A stretch of DNA of 64,000 bases from Pyronema omphalodes (taxonomy: Eukaryota > Ascomycota > Pezizomycetes > Pezizales > Pyronemataceae): positions 558,001-622,000 of the forward strand of contig JAJJXM010000015.1 of NCBI GenBank assembly GCA_024516155.1. The letters are read 5' to 3'. The notes under the pieces are model-generated. The model saw nothing but the letters and a program-made list of their open reading frames with translations. It did no database searches and was not told the DNA's origin. Every line of letters begins with the position of its first letter. Within the stretch, counting starts at the first letter, position 1. Both the position numbers and the translations under genes were made by a program. Shown one piece after another: positions 47,215 through 57,929 of the stretch.

Positions 47215-48948
47215 GATGTGTTGTGTCGTGTAGTTATGTAGTTGTGTAAGTAGTTATAATTGCGAATCCGGTTGTGGTTGTGGTTGTGGTTGGTGATGGT
47301 AGGTTGGGATGGTGATACTTCAGTTCAGTTCACCTCAGCTCAGCTCAGCTCTTCAATAATCCTCTTCTTTCTTGTTGCAGCGGTGCAGTGTAGATGTGTA
47401 GCAGTGTAGCAGTGTAGCAGTGTAGCAGTGTAGCAGTAGTGATGATAACCAGGAGTTTACCAACGGCAGTCCAACGGCAGTCCAACCACAATCCAATGCC
47501 CAGACAATCCAGACAATCCAGACAGCCGTCGACAATGCAGACACCAATCTCCATATCCATCGGCTATCATCGGCGTATGTGGGGTAGTTTAGTGGGGAGC
47601 TTTGGTGCTATGTTACTAGGTTACTTAGGTCGGTAGGTTACTAGGTTGCTAGGTTGCTACTGTAGCTATCCCCGCCACACGACTTGAGCTTGGACCGGGG
47701 GGGGGGGGGGGGGCTATGGTACAGTCTGAGCTTGAGCCTCCTGTATCATATCACGGCGAGCAGTCTCCGAATGCCAGTTACAGAAAATGGTTCTATGTAA
47801 AGCCAGCCGACCGCAATACATAGTGGGGTCTCCGAATCTCCGAGTCTCCGAGCTTATGGTGGGCTTTTATCGCAGCATATATCTATTCATCATCACATGA
47901 TCTCGTGATGTTATGATGTTATGATGTTATGATATGATGTACCTCTCTCGCTTTCTCGCCTCCCCGCCCTGTAGGCGACTTATAAACGAGGCTCACGAGG
48001 CCCATGAGGTCCACAAGGCTTATATCACATGTATTAAGTTGTATGTATCAAGTATCAAGTATCAAGTATCGCAAGTGGGGTAGGTACCAGTAGCAAGTAC
48101 CTCCCCTCCCTCCCCTCCCCTCGTAACCAACCCCCGTAACCCACCTCACCACGGGCCGTCCCCATCCCCATCCACAACCTTGAATCCGGACCGAAAAAGT
48201 GGGGAGCCGCAGATCGGTTACCTCATTATCCCCATTCCCATTCCCCATCCCCATTCCCATTCCCCAAGCAGCCCGAGCTCCAGCTCCAGCTCCAGCTCCA
48301 GCAAGCTCCAACAGAAGCAAGCTCCAGCTTCAAGGGACGAGACCATAAGCGTAGTTACCGAGCTAACGGACTTTCGAGCTTCTCGACGCTACGTCGGAAT
48401 TTTGGCGTGGCGGGGCGGGGCGGGGAGGCTAGTGTTAGTGTTAGTGCGTGTTAAGAGCTTTGACGTGACGTGCAGAGAGCTCCTATGAAGTCCTAACCAG
48501 CATATTTTCCCCACTCCCGAGAACCGATTATACGATCTAGGGATCAGCGAAAACTTTATCTTCAGAACGGTTTATCTATAGGCAGGGTGATATGGTGTTT
48601 AATAATCCTACAGGAACTAGTACAGTATACATAGCGAAACTCCGATTCGTTGGTTGGTTGGTTGGTTGGTTGGTGTCTCTATATATCTATCTATCTTGTT
48701 TGTTTGTTTTCGATTTCTATAGATGTTGATGTAGATATGTAGAATAAAGTGAATAAATAAAATAATACATAACACCGTTTCTGGATAGCCTACACGCCCC
48801 AACCCCTCCACACCTCGCCCCGAGTACCTCCACTTCAAACCCCGAGTACAGTCGCCTCGTTCATATCATATCATGACGTCTCTCGTATCATGATCCCCAC
48901 GTCACGACTCGACTAGAGATAATGAAGACTCCACACTTCGGGTATGCT
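47215..48948. other. Intergenic between MCCA 5' end and IVD 3' end
   Basis: MCCA promoter side: GTGGTTGTG repeats (47265-47290), a GCAGTGTA octamer repeat (about 47390-47436), CAGTCCAACGG and CAATCCAGA repeats (47462-47520), and a G17-type run (47698-47713). Further repeats are TGATGTTA (about 47908-47935), TATCAAG (48040-48070), CCCATTCCCATTCC (48225-48265), CAGCTCCAG (48278-48305) and TTGG (48650-48675). A short ORF at 48180-48488 is simple-sequence. No gene was recognised. Confidence 0.5.
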
Positions 48949-50547
48949 TTACGCATACTCCTTGTTGAATGATCTTCCAATAACAATCTGTCTTACCTCC
49001 GTTGAACCGGCTCCTACAGTGTAAAGCTATTTTTATGTTAGCTTCGATCATATCCAATCTCCCTCCTCTTCTGAACCAGATAAACATCGGAGAGAAAGAA
49101 AAAACATACCCTTGCATCCCTGAGTAATCTTCCCGCAGGGTACTCATTGATATAACCATTTCCTCCAAGAGCCTGCATAGCATCGTTTGCACACTCCACT
49201 GCATTATTGCTGGCAAACATAATGGCACCTGCACAATCTTTGGGGTGGAAAGCACCCTCATCCGCAGCTCTTGCCTCAGTCATGGTGTAGGCTCTTGCCG
49301 AGGATAGCTTCACGTGCATGTTTGCTAGCTTTCCTTGCATAAGCTGGAAATGTCCGATGGGGGTGTCGAATTGCTTTCGGGTGTGAACATAGGGGAGGGT
49401 AATGTCCATGCAGGCCTGCATAATTCTATAATTGCAATTTTGTCAGATCAATTCCTTCCATACTCTGATTAGAGCGGACATACCCAATTGGTCCTGCACT
49501 CAGAACCAATCTCTCCAAATCCAATCCACTCATGAGAATCTTAACTCCATCTCCAGTAGCACCAAGCTGGTTACCAGCCGGGATCTCAACATCCTCGAAA
49601 ACAAGCTCTCCGGTGTTGGAACCCCGCATTCCGAATTTATCTAGCTTCTGGGCTACGGAAAAGCCCTTCATTCCCTTCTCTACAAGGGTTGCGGTGATGC
49701 CTCTCTTTCCGGCGTTGGGGTCGCTTTTCGCGTAGACAATGATCACGTCTGCATCAGGTCCCTAATATCTGTTAGATTTGCTGGATGATACTTGAACGAA
49801 AGGAGAAGCAAGCTCTATATGTCACCTACATTCGTAATCCACATCTTTGTTCCATTGAGAATCCAACCCCCACTTTCCGTCGGCTTAAGATTACTCTTCA
49901 TGCTAACAACATCCGAACCAGCGGAGTGTTCACTCATCGCCAATGCTCCAACGAGATCTCCGGAAATGAGTCCAGGCAAGAACCTCTCCTTCTGTTCTTT
50001 CGTAGCATGTAGCGTAAGCTGGTTAACACACAAATTCGAATGCGCAGCATATGAAAGTCCAATACTGGCGCTGGCTCTGGAGATTTCTTCCATAACAACA
50101 CAATGGGCTTGGTAACCCATGTCTAGTCCGCCGTATTCTTCTTCTGCTGTGATTCCGAGAAATCCGGCGGATCCTAGCTTCTTCCACATCTCGGCGGGAA
50201 ACTCGTTGACTTTGTCGACATGTGCGGCGAATTCTTCGGGGATTTCACGGCCTGGGAATTGTTAGAAAATGGGCTTATGATGAAAGGCTTCTCCTGGTCG
50301 GAATTGAGGTATCTTGGCTCGGGTGATTTGTTGGCGACGACGGAATTGGGGACATACGAGTAAATTCTTGTACCCTCTCTCTAAGCTCAGCAAGCTCCGC
50401 AGAAGTCGGCTGCTTGAAAGTAGCGGTCTGTTTTGTTGCCGCAAATCTGACGGCCGAGAAAGCTCCAGGCTTCAGGTAGCTTGTTGGCCTCAGACGGCTG
50501 GCGGTGTTGAGAATCCTCTGAGGACGAAAGGTTGCTAGAAAACTCAT
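48949..50547 (-). CDS. IVD1: Isovaleryl-CoA dehydrogenase, mitochondrial
   Basis: Predicted 427 aa from five exons: 50358-50547, 49830-50251, 49484-49761, 49110-49425, 48949-49026. Introns are 106, 68, 58 and 83 nt, all GT-AG and phase-consistent. It oxidises isovaleryl-CoA to 3-methylcrotonyl-CoA, the substrate of MCC. The N-terminus is a basic, Ser/Ala-rich presequence. Acyl-CoA dehydrogenase signatures: [61 protein letters not shown]. The catalytic Glu lies in [14 protein letters not shown] (about residue 287), the position typical of IVD rather than most other acyl-CoA dehydrogenases. [22 protein letters not shown] and a terminal RSFNKEYA complete the fold. It is divergent from MCCB across a 456-bp spacer, so shared regulation is likely (inference). 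Confidence 0.95.
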
Positions 50548-51003
50548 CGTTGTGTATTGTATTGTATTGTTGTCTAAAAACAAATCAAAGAATGTCCTGA
50601 ACGATGGCTGAGGGTATTTGAGAGGAAGGGTTGGCTTCGAAATTGTGTTCCGTGCTTCTACTGTATCGGAAAGCTAGGAATCGTACCATGAGCTCGGAGC
50701 TCGAGGTGGGAGACTATGATACCTATCTAGCGTTGGCGGCGGTGGTGGGGTATGGTTGTACAGTACCAAACCAACCACCGTATGTACTAACTCCCCCGGA
50801 CGGCTAGAAGCGGCCTTGGCTATACCCCACCAGCGCCAACCGTCACTACCGAGAACAGCAACAAGCGGCGACGACGGACCTTGGGAAACCTACCCCCGCT
50901 AGCTTAGTTTCGTTCGAGGTCATCTATCGTCTATGATATCCATGACTCCCCTCTCTGGAGCCCAGCAGAGAAATCCACAAAGACAGTAACAACCCACAAT
51001 ACA
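50548..51003. promoter_or_regulatory. Bidirectional promoter of IVD and MCCB
   Basis: 456 bp between the start codons of the divergent genes. No element was identified with certainty. CCGCCAACGC-like GC-rich words and a CGGCGACGACGG stretch (50865-50877) are seen. In Aspergillus nidulans leucine degradation genes are induced by leucine; a shared binding site here is inferred, not seen. Confidence 0.55.
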
Positions 51004-52932
51004 ATGTCATCTCTACTACGATCCCAATTACGATGCCGTACAATCCGGCCTACGATAGCTGTTGTTCGTCCTGCAACAAATACTCTATCCGCTTTGAAAG
51101 CTAGAACTATCACCAATCACACTCCGAGAATTGCAGAACAGAGCTTCACTCAGATTAAATCAAATGTCGATACAAGCTCTCAGGATTTTAAGGATAATGC
51201 GAAGGCTATGGGAGAGCTTACCGCAGAGCTGAGAGCGCTGCATGCAAAGATCTCCTTGGGAGGAAATGAGAAGGCGAGAAAGAAGCATTTAGAGAGGAAG
51301 AAAATGCTGCCGAGAGAGTACGTATCAACTATTTACGTTTTAAGCTGCCGTAAACGTTTCGAAGCTTCGTCGCACGATGTCGAGCTTCATAGGCCTCTTT
51401 GAAGCTTCGGAAGATGTGCAAGATTGGAAATCGTGACATTTGCTAACAAGCATCTTACAGTCGTATTACAGCACTCCTCGATCCCAACACCGCATTCCTC
51501 GAATTATCTCCTCTAGCAGCTCACGAGCTCTACGGTGAAGAAATCCCCGCCGCAGGAATGATTACAGGAATTGGCCGAGTTTCCGGTGTGGAATGCATGA
51601 TTGTAGCCAACGACTCGACAGTGAAAGGAGGAACCTACTACCCTATCACAGTCAAGAAGCATCTCCGAGCTCAAGAAATCGCAAAGGAGAACAAACTCCC
51701 TTGTATTTACCTTGTCGACTCTGGTGGTGCGAACTTGCCAAACCAGGCGGAGGTTTTCCCTGATGTTGATAATTTCGGACGCATTTTCTTCAACCAGGCT
51801 AGAAGTATACCCCCCTTCCCAGGATCCTCTGGGGTATAGCCCTTAAAATTATATGCAATACTAACATAGTACTATAGTGTCCTCCCAGGGTATCCCCCAA
51901 ATCTCGGTCGTCATGGGTCCCTGTACCGCCGGTGGAGCCTACGTCCCCGCCATGTCCGACGAATCCATCATCGTCCAAAACAGCGGAACCATCTTCCTCG
52001 CCGGTCCTCCTCTTGTCAAAGCTGCCACCGGAGAGGTGATTTCCGCCGAAGACCTCGGAGGTGGTGAACTCCACTCCAAGATCTCCGGTGTAACCGACTA
52101 CTTAGCCGTCGACGATGCGCACGCCTTGGTGTTGGCCAGACGCTGTGTTGCCAACCTCAACTGGCCGCAATCCTCGACTCCCGTAGCAGTAGAAGAGATT
52201 AAGGAGCCTTTATACGATCCCAAGGAACTCAACGGAATTGCCTCTACCAACCTAAGGAAGCCCATCGAGGTGAAGGAGGTGATTGCTAGAATTGTTGATG
52301 GTTCCGAATTCTCAGAATTCAAAGAACACTACGGTACCACCTTGGTAACAGGATTCGCCAAGATCCACGGATACCAAGTCGGAATTATCGCCAACAATGG
52401 TATCTTATTCTCAGAGGCCAGTTTAAAGGGAGCACACTTTATCCAGCTATGTTCCAAGCGAGGAATTCCTTTGGTCTTCCTCCAAAACATCAGTGGTTTC
52501 ATGGTCGGATCTGATGCCGAAAGAGGAGGAATTGCAAAGAATGGTGCAAAGCTAGTAAACGCCGTAGCATGCGCTGATGTTCCTAAATTCACTGTGGTTA
52601 TCGGAGCAAGTTATGGAGCAGGAAATTACGGAATGTGTGGAAGAGCCTACTCTCCAAGATTCCTCTGGATGTGGCCCAATGCAAAGATTGCAGTTATGGG
52701 AGCAGAACAATTAGAGTCAGTCATGAAAACGGTGGGAAGTAAAGGTGCAGATGGTCTAAAGGAACAGGTGGAAAGGGAAAGTATGGCAACTTTTTCAAGT
52801 GCGAGAGTTTGGGATGATGGTGTTATTCAACCGGAGGAAACGAGAAGTTACCTTGGATTGGGATTAAGGGCTGCGTTGGGTGGAAGGAATAGTGGCGATA
52901 AGGACACGAGTTTTGGTGTTTTTAGAATGTAG
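51004..52932 (+). CDS. MCCB: 3-methylcrotonyl-CoA carboxylase, beta (carboxyltransferase) subunit
   Basis: Predicted 570 aa from exons 51004-51317, 51461-51804 and 51878-52932. Introns are 143 and 73 nt (the second begins GTATAC). It transfers carboxyl from biotin on MCC-alpha to 3-methylcrotonyl-CoA. N-terminal basic presequence, then [20 protein letters not shown]. The carboxyltransferase halves show [131 protein letters not shown] and [11 protein letters not shown]. These match methylcrotonoyl carboxyltransferases rather than propionyl-CoA ones. The protein ends TSFGVFRM, and that last stretch plus the 3' flank is tandemly duplicated just downstream. Length fits fungal MccB. Confidence 0.95.
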
Positions 52933-53505
52933 AAATGGAACGGAATGGAACTGGGGGTTTGATAGAAAGCTGGCGGTGGCGGGGAAGGTGGGGTGGGTGG
53001 GGGGTGGGGGGGGGGGGGGGGGTGGGGTGATGCTTGTTTGTATTGTAGAATCATACGAGGTTCTTCTCTTTTTGGGGGGGAATTATAATAAAGGATATGG
53101 AATCAACTCACACTCGGAATGTGGATTAAATGAAAAACTATGTGATTAACTTTTAAATATCTGGGTTTTAGGGATATATATTCTGGTTTCCACATACATC
53201 ATCTACAAATTCATTTACAGATGTACCGAAGTCGTCAAAGTCGGCAAAAACTGTAAAATTGGCGAAGTCGTCCAAGTTATCGAAGTCGGCAACCGATGAA
53301 AACACCCCCTATATCCTTTCCGTTAAACTCGCTCGGATATATCCCATCCCATCCCATCCCATATCCATAGATATCTATTAAACGTCACTGCAGTGAATTT
53401 GGTAAACTCGGCTCACGCTGTCGGTCCTCCAACCCTCCACCCCTCCATCCGTTAACTTCCTTTTTGCTTTTGGTTTTTGGCTTTACCCGAGACTTGAGGG
53501 GAGGG
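52900..53505. repeat. Tandem duplication downstream of MCCB, unit 1 (includes MCCB stop region)
   Basis: The block from the last codons of MCCB through the 3' flank recurs at 53690-54235 with a period of about 740 bp. Shared anchors: GAGTTTTGG..TTT.TAGAAT.TAGAAA, GTATTGTAGAATCATACGAG, AAACTCGCTCGGATAT, TTAAACGTCACTGCAGTGAA and TACCCGAGACTTGAGG. A G-rich microsatellite (about 53006-53021) lies in this unit. Confidence 0.8.
53006..53021. repeat. Poly-G tract after MCCB
   Basis: Homopolymer of about 16 G; length uncertain. Confidence 0.8.
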
Positions 53506-53689
53506 ACGGTGATGGAGCTGGGGTTTGGGGGGTGGTTTTGGTTGGCTGGAGGAATTATGAGGATAGTGGGGATGGTGGGGGGATGGGTGGATGGGAATAA
53601 TGGAGGGTATTCAAGGAAAGGTATGGAATCGATTTACAATGTCGGTGATATTTCGTAGATGGGGGTTATGTGATTAAGTTTAGCATATC

Positions 53690-54235
53690 GTCCCGAGTTT
53701 TGGCATTTCTGGAATATAGAAAGCAACGGAAAGTAGCTGAGGGTTTGATACATAGCGGCGGGGGAATGGTGCTTATTTGTATTGTAGAATCATACGAGGT
53801 TCTTCACTTTTTGGGCAGGATTGTAAGAAAAGTTATGGAATACAATCCACTCTTGATGATGTTTTATAAATGGGAATTATGTGATAAGCTGGAGATCATC
53901 GGGGGGTTTTTGGATATATTTACAGATGTTCCGAAGTCAACGAAGTTTGCGAATAAGGAAAGCCACTATTCCCACCGCCGTCCCGCCCCCGTCAAACTCG
54001 CTCGGATATAGCCCAAATCTACACCCATATCCATATCCATACATATCCATACATATCCATACATATCCATACATATCCATACATATCCATACATATCCAT
54101 ACATATCCATTAAACGTCACTGCAGTGAATTCGGTAAATTCGGCTAACGTCCCTGCCGAGTCCTTCACCCCGTCCTCCATCCGTTCCTTTTTGCATTACC
54201 CGAGACTTGAGGAGTCTCGCTTATCATCCATCCCA
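53690..54235. repeat. Tandem duplication downstream of MCCB, unit 2
   Basis: Second copy, diverged by substitutions and indels, with an expanded ACATATCCAT decamer array (about 54023-54110). It contains a decayed remnant of the MCCB C-terminal codons at its start. A third partial copy of its distal half lies at about 57930-58135. Confidence 0.8.
54023..54110. repeat. Decamer repeat (ACATATCCAT)n
   Basis: About eight near-perfect copies, seen directly. Confidence 0.85.
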
Positions 54236-54656
54236 GCCTTATCCATACCCTTCTAGATGCTCGGAACTCGTTTCAAGGGCTTCTATCATGGATGTAATGG
54301 ATGGAATTGGAGCTAGTTCTTTGGGATATTTAGTTTAAGTCTTAGTTCTCGTCGGTTGGGTTCGTTTACTGGAGGATTGATGAGGGAGGTTTAAGTCCGA
54401 ACCGAAACTAAAGTAACCGGAAGCCGCAAGATATTATCAACGCCATATTTCCGTCATCAAACCGTCCCCGAAAGCCGATAACATCATTCTGAATACGTAT
54501 CCACAACCGTACAATTCCCATTAGCCATGCCATATTCCTTCTCCTCTGAAAAGATCAAGAATTAAAATCTATATAAACCCCCCCCCCCCCCCCCAAGCTG
54601 TTCTCTACTTCATTCCATATCCAATCATCCCACAACATCATTTTCAACATCACAAA

Positions 54657-55362
54657 ATGCACTTCATTTCCTTCCTCACACTTTTCACCACCGCAATCGT
54701 CGGCACAGCACAGGCGAATCTATCCCCCCATGACCCGCGGTTTGCACAGGAATTTGTCGCAGCACATAACAAGTACCGGGCCGAGCATGGGTCACCTCCA
54801 ATAACGTGGTCACCAGCTCTAGCCAACGAAGCCCAGGCATGGGTGAATCAATGCAAAGACGAACACGACGACCGAGTAAGTTCCCCAATCACTGGGTGTC
54901 AATAGCAATCCCCTCTTCCCTACAGACGGCAGGGTATCGAGTGATTTTTGATGATATCTAACGAACACCCCCAGCTAGTACACGGTCACGGTGAATGTCT
55001 TGCCTCTGGGACGGCGGGGTTTGTGAATGGGCCGGCGCATGTCATAGAGAGGTTTGTGAATGAACGGGATTATTATGATTATCAGACCGGGGAAAGTTTG
55101 ATACCGGATAAGCCGGTTGGACACTTTGCGGAGGTGGTTTGGGAGGGGAATAGGGAGGTGGGTTGCGGGGTTAGATATGACTGCAAAAATGACTTCCCGG
55201 TGTAAGTTTCGCCTGGAATATAAAGAGGTTGATGGTAGTGATATTGATGATGATGCTGATGGTCATAATAGACAGTATGTTTGTCGATATGCTCCGGGTG
55301 GCAATATTCTTGATCCGGCTCAGTATAGGAAGAATGTGAAACCTCGTGGAGGTAGATATTAG
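54657..55362 (+). CDS. Secreted CAP (SCP/PR-1-like) protein
   Basis: Predicted 178 aa from exons 54657-54875, 54975-55201 and 55272-55362. Introns are 99 nt (branch TCTAAC) and 70 nt. A signal peptide of about 20 residues (HFISFLTLFTTAIVGTAQA) precedes the CAP fold. Conserved elements: FVAAHNKYRAEHGSPPITWS, NEAQAWVNQC, VHGHGECLASG, the CAP1-like motif VGHFAEVVWEGNREVGCG, and a CAP2-like QYVCRYAPGGNIL. Several cysteines suggest disulphides. CAP proteins of fungi are extracellular lipid or sterol binding proteins. It is the intact relative of the deleted copies at 41.8-43.2 kb. The second intron must be spliced (acceptor ATAATAG) or the frame ends early. No similarity to a known toxin is claimed. 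Confidence 0.88.
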
Positions 55363-55669
55363 AGGCTTTTTTTGGGATGGTGATTTCGTTGTAGATTGAG
55401 GGGGATAAGAAATCACCGCATTAGGAGTTTTTTTTGTTTTCAAGGGACTTTGTGGGGGCAAAAGTCTTTTTTATTTTTTTCTTTTTTTTTCGTTTTTTTG
55501 TAGTTTTTCGTTGTTCTTGGAGTTCATGGCCTATTAATTCTGTTCTTCCTTTTTTTTTTTTTTTGTTTTTCTTCTTTGTTAAATGATAACAAAATTCCAA
55601 AAAAAGACAGAAAACATTGCTATTTCGATTTTACATGGTGATGACAAAAACTCAACCTAAACCCATCTG
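55363..55669. other. Spacer between CAP gene and MCCA pseudogene
   Basis: About 307 bp of T-rich 3' flank with long T-tracts (55470-55490, 55550-55566). No gene is seen. Confidence 0.5.
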
Positions 55670-56698
55670 TGCATCAAAAATAACCCGCGTTCAGAGCTCC
55701 ATAATACAAACTTCCTAACATCGCGAGAAACATCAGCCAGCTAACAACTAGCCAACAACATGCTAAAGCTCACCCCAAGACCCCCAGGCATGTATCCCGT
55801 ACCGCCGCTCTCTCCGGAATCCATACTACAACCATCTACACCCTCCCTCGCTCCCTTTCCGAGTACACCCACGCCAGTCCCTACAGCACCAACCTCGGCC
55901 CATCCAACGCATATCTCGACAGTGAAAAGATCATTGGTATATGTAGCTAAAGAATAAGGTTGTGATGCTGTACATTCCGGATATTGGTTTCTTTCCGAGA
56001 ATGCAAAGTTCGCGAAGAGGTGTAAAGAGGAGGGGATTGTGTTTATAGGACCCCGATTGAGAGAATGGGAAATAAAAGGTATGTGGATGTGGAGTTGGAG
56101 GAGGATGGTAGTGTTTATATGGAGGAGGTTGGGGGTTGGGGGTTTGGTGTTTGGGGTTTGGTTATTATTCTTCGATGGGATTTCTGGGATTTTTGGGATT
56201 TCTGGGATTTGGGGAGATTAGAGGATAGAGGCTGAGGAGGTGGTTATGAGATGAGGGGTTTTGAAAGAGCCTGTTGAATGTTCTCGGAAGCTGTTGAACA
56301 TTGTCAAGGTTTCCCGGTGTCTTGGGAATCATTGGACACTGTCTTTCACATTTTTCCTATCTGCGTTTGTCTTAGCTATAGGAGATAATGTAAATAACTA
56401 ACAATATCTGTGAATAGTGCGTCAAAGGACATCATGCTCGCCGCCGGTGTACCCTGCGTTCCAGACCTCCCAGTCGTACAAACCAGTTGAAATGACGACC
56501 AAAACGGACTGTACGGACTGTTGGAATATGAGAACTGTACGGCCACCCAGTTCAGTTTACTGTCAGTAATATAAACTGGTTAAACTGCGAAAACCAGTCA
56601 ACTGAATGCAAGGCTTGTTAAACCAGGTGAACTGTTTAAAACTGCGAAAACTGGTTTGTCCAGAGGAACTGGTTTATGAAGGGGCAATAAATATCATT

Positions 56699-56907
56699 CA
56701 GTGGAGGACTTCCCGTCGCTCTATAGCAACGGACGTGAGAGTCCATTTCACCACAAAAATATTTTTTCTATAGAACGCGAATAGAGCACTAGGATAGACA
56801 AGGGGGTCCCGACCGCCCTGTCTATTCAGATTTTATATTGCTATCGAATAGGTGAAGTTGAGGTTGTTCTATCCACCCCTAATAGAACGACGGGAAGTCC
56901 TCCAGTG
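56699..56907. mobile_element. Nested 209-bp inverted-repeat element inside the hAT copy
   Basis: Left end CAGTGGAGGACTTCCCGTCG (56699-56718) pairs with the right end (rc: CACTGGAGGACTTCCCGTCG, ending 56907), continuing to TCTAT. Inside is a further hairpin around ATAGACAAGG..CCCTGTCTAT (about 56794-56827). No clear target-site duplication was found; the family is not assigned. Confidence 0.75.
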
Positions 56908-56928
56908 CATGCATAAAAAACTTCTAAT

Positions 56929-57180
56929 CTAATTTGATCCCCAGAAATCACAACTGACGCCTACAATGAAGCTCTTGAGCCCCTCAATGACTTCCTGAGT
57001 ATCTGCCTGCATTGAATGGCGGTCCGATATAATGATCCGCTTGCATTTGGAAAACAGCAGCCCAAACGTGGCAGTCATCGCGAGAACTGAGAGAATGTTC
57101 ACCGCCATTTTGTCAAGGCTAGGAAATCTGGTTATCAGAAGCTTTGAGATACTGGCAGGCTCGGCCACCGGTGGGTTCAA
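56929..57180 (-). pseudogene. hAT transposase C-terminal (hATC) dimerisation fragment
   Basis: An 83-residue frame reads ...LLITRFPSLDKMAVNILSVL AMTATFGLLFSKCKRIIISD.., the hATC pattern (FPxLxxMAxDILSxPAMxxxxERxFSxxK...R). It lacks the rest of the transposase, so only the dimerisation end remains, oriented opposite to the pseudogene copy. Confidence 0.82.
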
Positions 57181-57929
57181 ACGAGGTTGAATACAGTATT
57201 TATTCCTGCATGCACTGGTTCCCGATGCGGTTAAACTGGTTTGTATTTATCGAGTTCGTTTAATCAGTGCACTGCAGTTACCTGGTTCTATGGACCCCTC
57301 AAAACTGAACCAACTGTCTATCCGGGACACCAAAACTGTACCAACTAACTGTGAATTATCAGTTCAGTTTACCTGGTTTACGATTTTACCCGGTAAACTG
57401 GCTATACGGTTGGGAGGTCTGCTGCGTTCCCAGATACCACGGAACCAACCCTGCGAAATTCCCAGTAATGTTGGAATCCGCCGTAGGGGCAGGAGGAGTA
57501 GGAATAGAGGGAATTGATTATGGAACAGAACGTGGAGAGGGGCTATGCTTATAGTATAGTAGAGCTTTTTTTATGGAGTTTTAGGACAGTAATGATATTT
57601 TTTTGATTTTCCGTCACGAGTGACATATGGTAGATATTGAGAGCGAGTGAGGGAGTATAATATTCGTGGAGTTGATGAGGTGCAGAGGATCCAGATATTG
57701 CGACGTTGTAAGGGTGGTAAGGTGGAGGGCGTACATGAAGATGAACATAAAGATAAGAATAAGGATAAGGATAATGATAACTTGCCTTGTCCAGCTCTGC
57801 GCTTGTGTTCTCACCCATGAAGGATCCACGGAAATCGAACGTCAGACATCCCACGGATAATATCTACCACTGCAGTAGTACAGGATATGGAAATGAAAGA
57901 GGGATAGGTAAGTTTCTGGGTTTACTTAC

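Larger units (their letters stand above)
56462..57421. mobile_element. 960-bp hAT-family transposon remnant with 8-bp TSD
   Basis: Terminal inverted repeats: left CAGACCTCCCAGTCGTACA (56462 on), right complement CAGACCTCCCAACCGTATAG (ending 57421). Flanking 8-bp target duplication CTGCGTTC at 56454-56461 and 57422-57429; the intact MCCA gene has one copy of CTGCGTTC at this point, so the empty site is known. Eight-bp TSDs are diagnostic of hAT elements. Subterminal ACTGGTT/AACCAGT words recur at both ends, as in hAT transposase-binding regions. The only coding remnant is a minus-strand hATC fragment, so it is non-autonomous. Confidence 0.92.
55670..57880 (+). pseudogene. MCCA pseudogene, inverted copy, interrupted by a hAT element
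   Basis: A decayed copy of the MCCA 5' half and 3' flank, on the opposite strand to the intact gene. Recognisable parts: intron 1 tail (TAACATCGCGAGAAA, from about 55710); exon 2 from about 55786 (VSRTAAL..-like, then a one-off stop at about 55950 and indels); intron 2; and the beginning of exon 3 (GCGTCAAAGGACATCATGCT, 56419) up to ACCCTGCGTTC at 56461. A 960-bp hAT element follows. After it the copy continues ..CCAGATACCACGG (57430), then lacks about 110 bp of exon 3, keeps AATTCCCAGTAATGTTGGAA, and then skips the remaining coding region to the MCCA 3' flank (about 57500-57880). It has lost the stop-free frame and most of the protein. Exon 2 still has readable stretches, for example GCAAAGTTCGCGAAGAGGTG. 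Confidence 0.9.

Noticed and set aside
55760..55957. 65-aa Pro/Ser-rich frame, possible secreted peptide
   Set aside because: It is an off-frame reading of the MCCA pseudogene exon 2.
57290..57517. 75-aa open frame at the right end of the hAT element
   Set aside because: Spans the hAT terminus and pseudogene DNA; no coding support.
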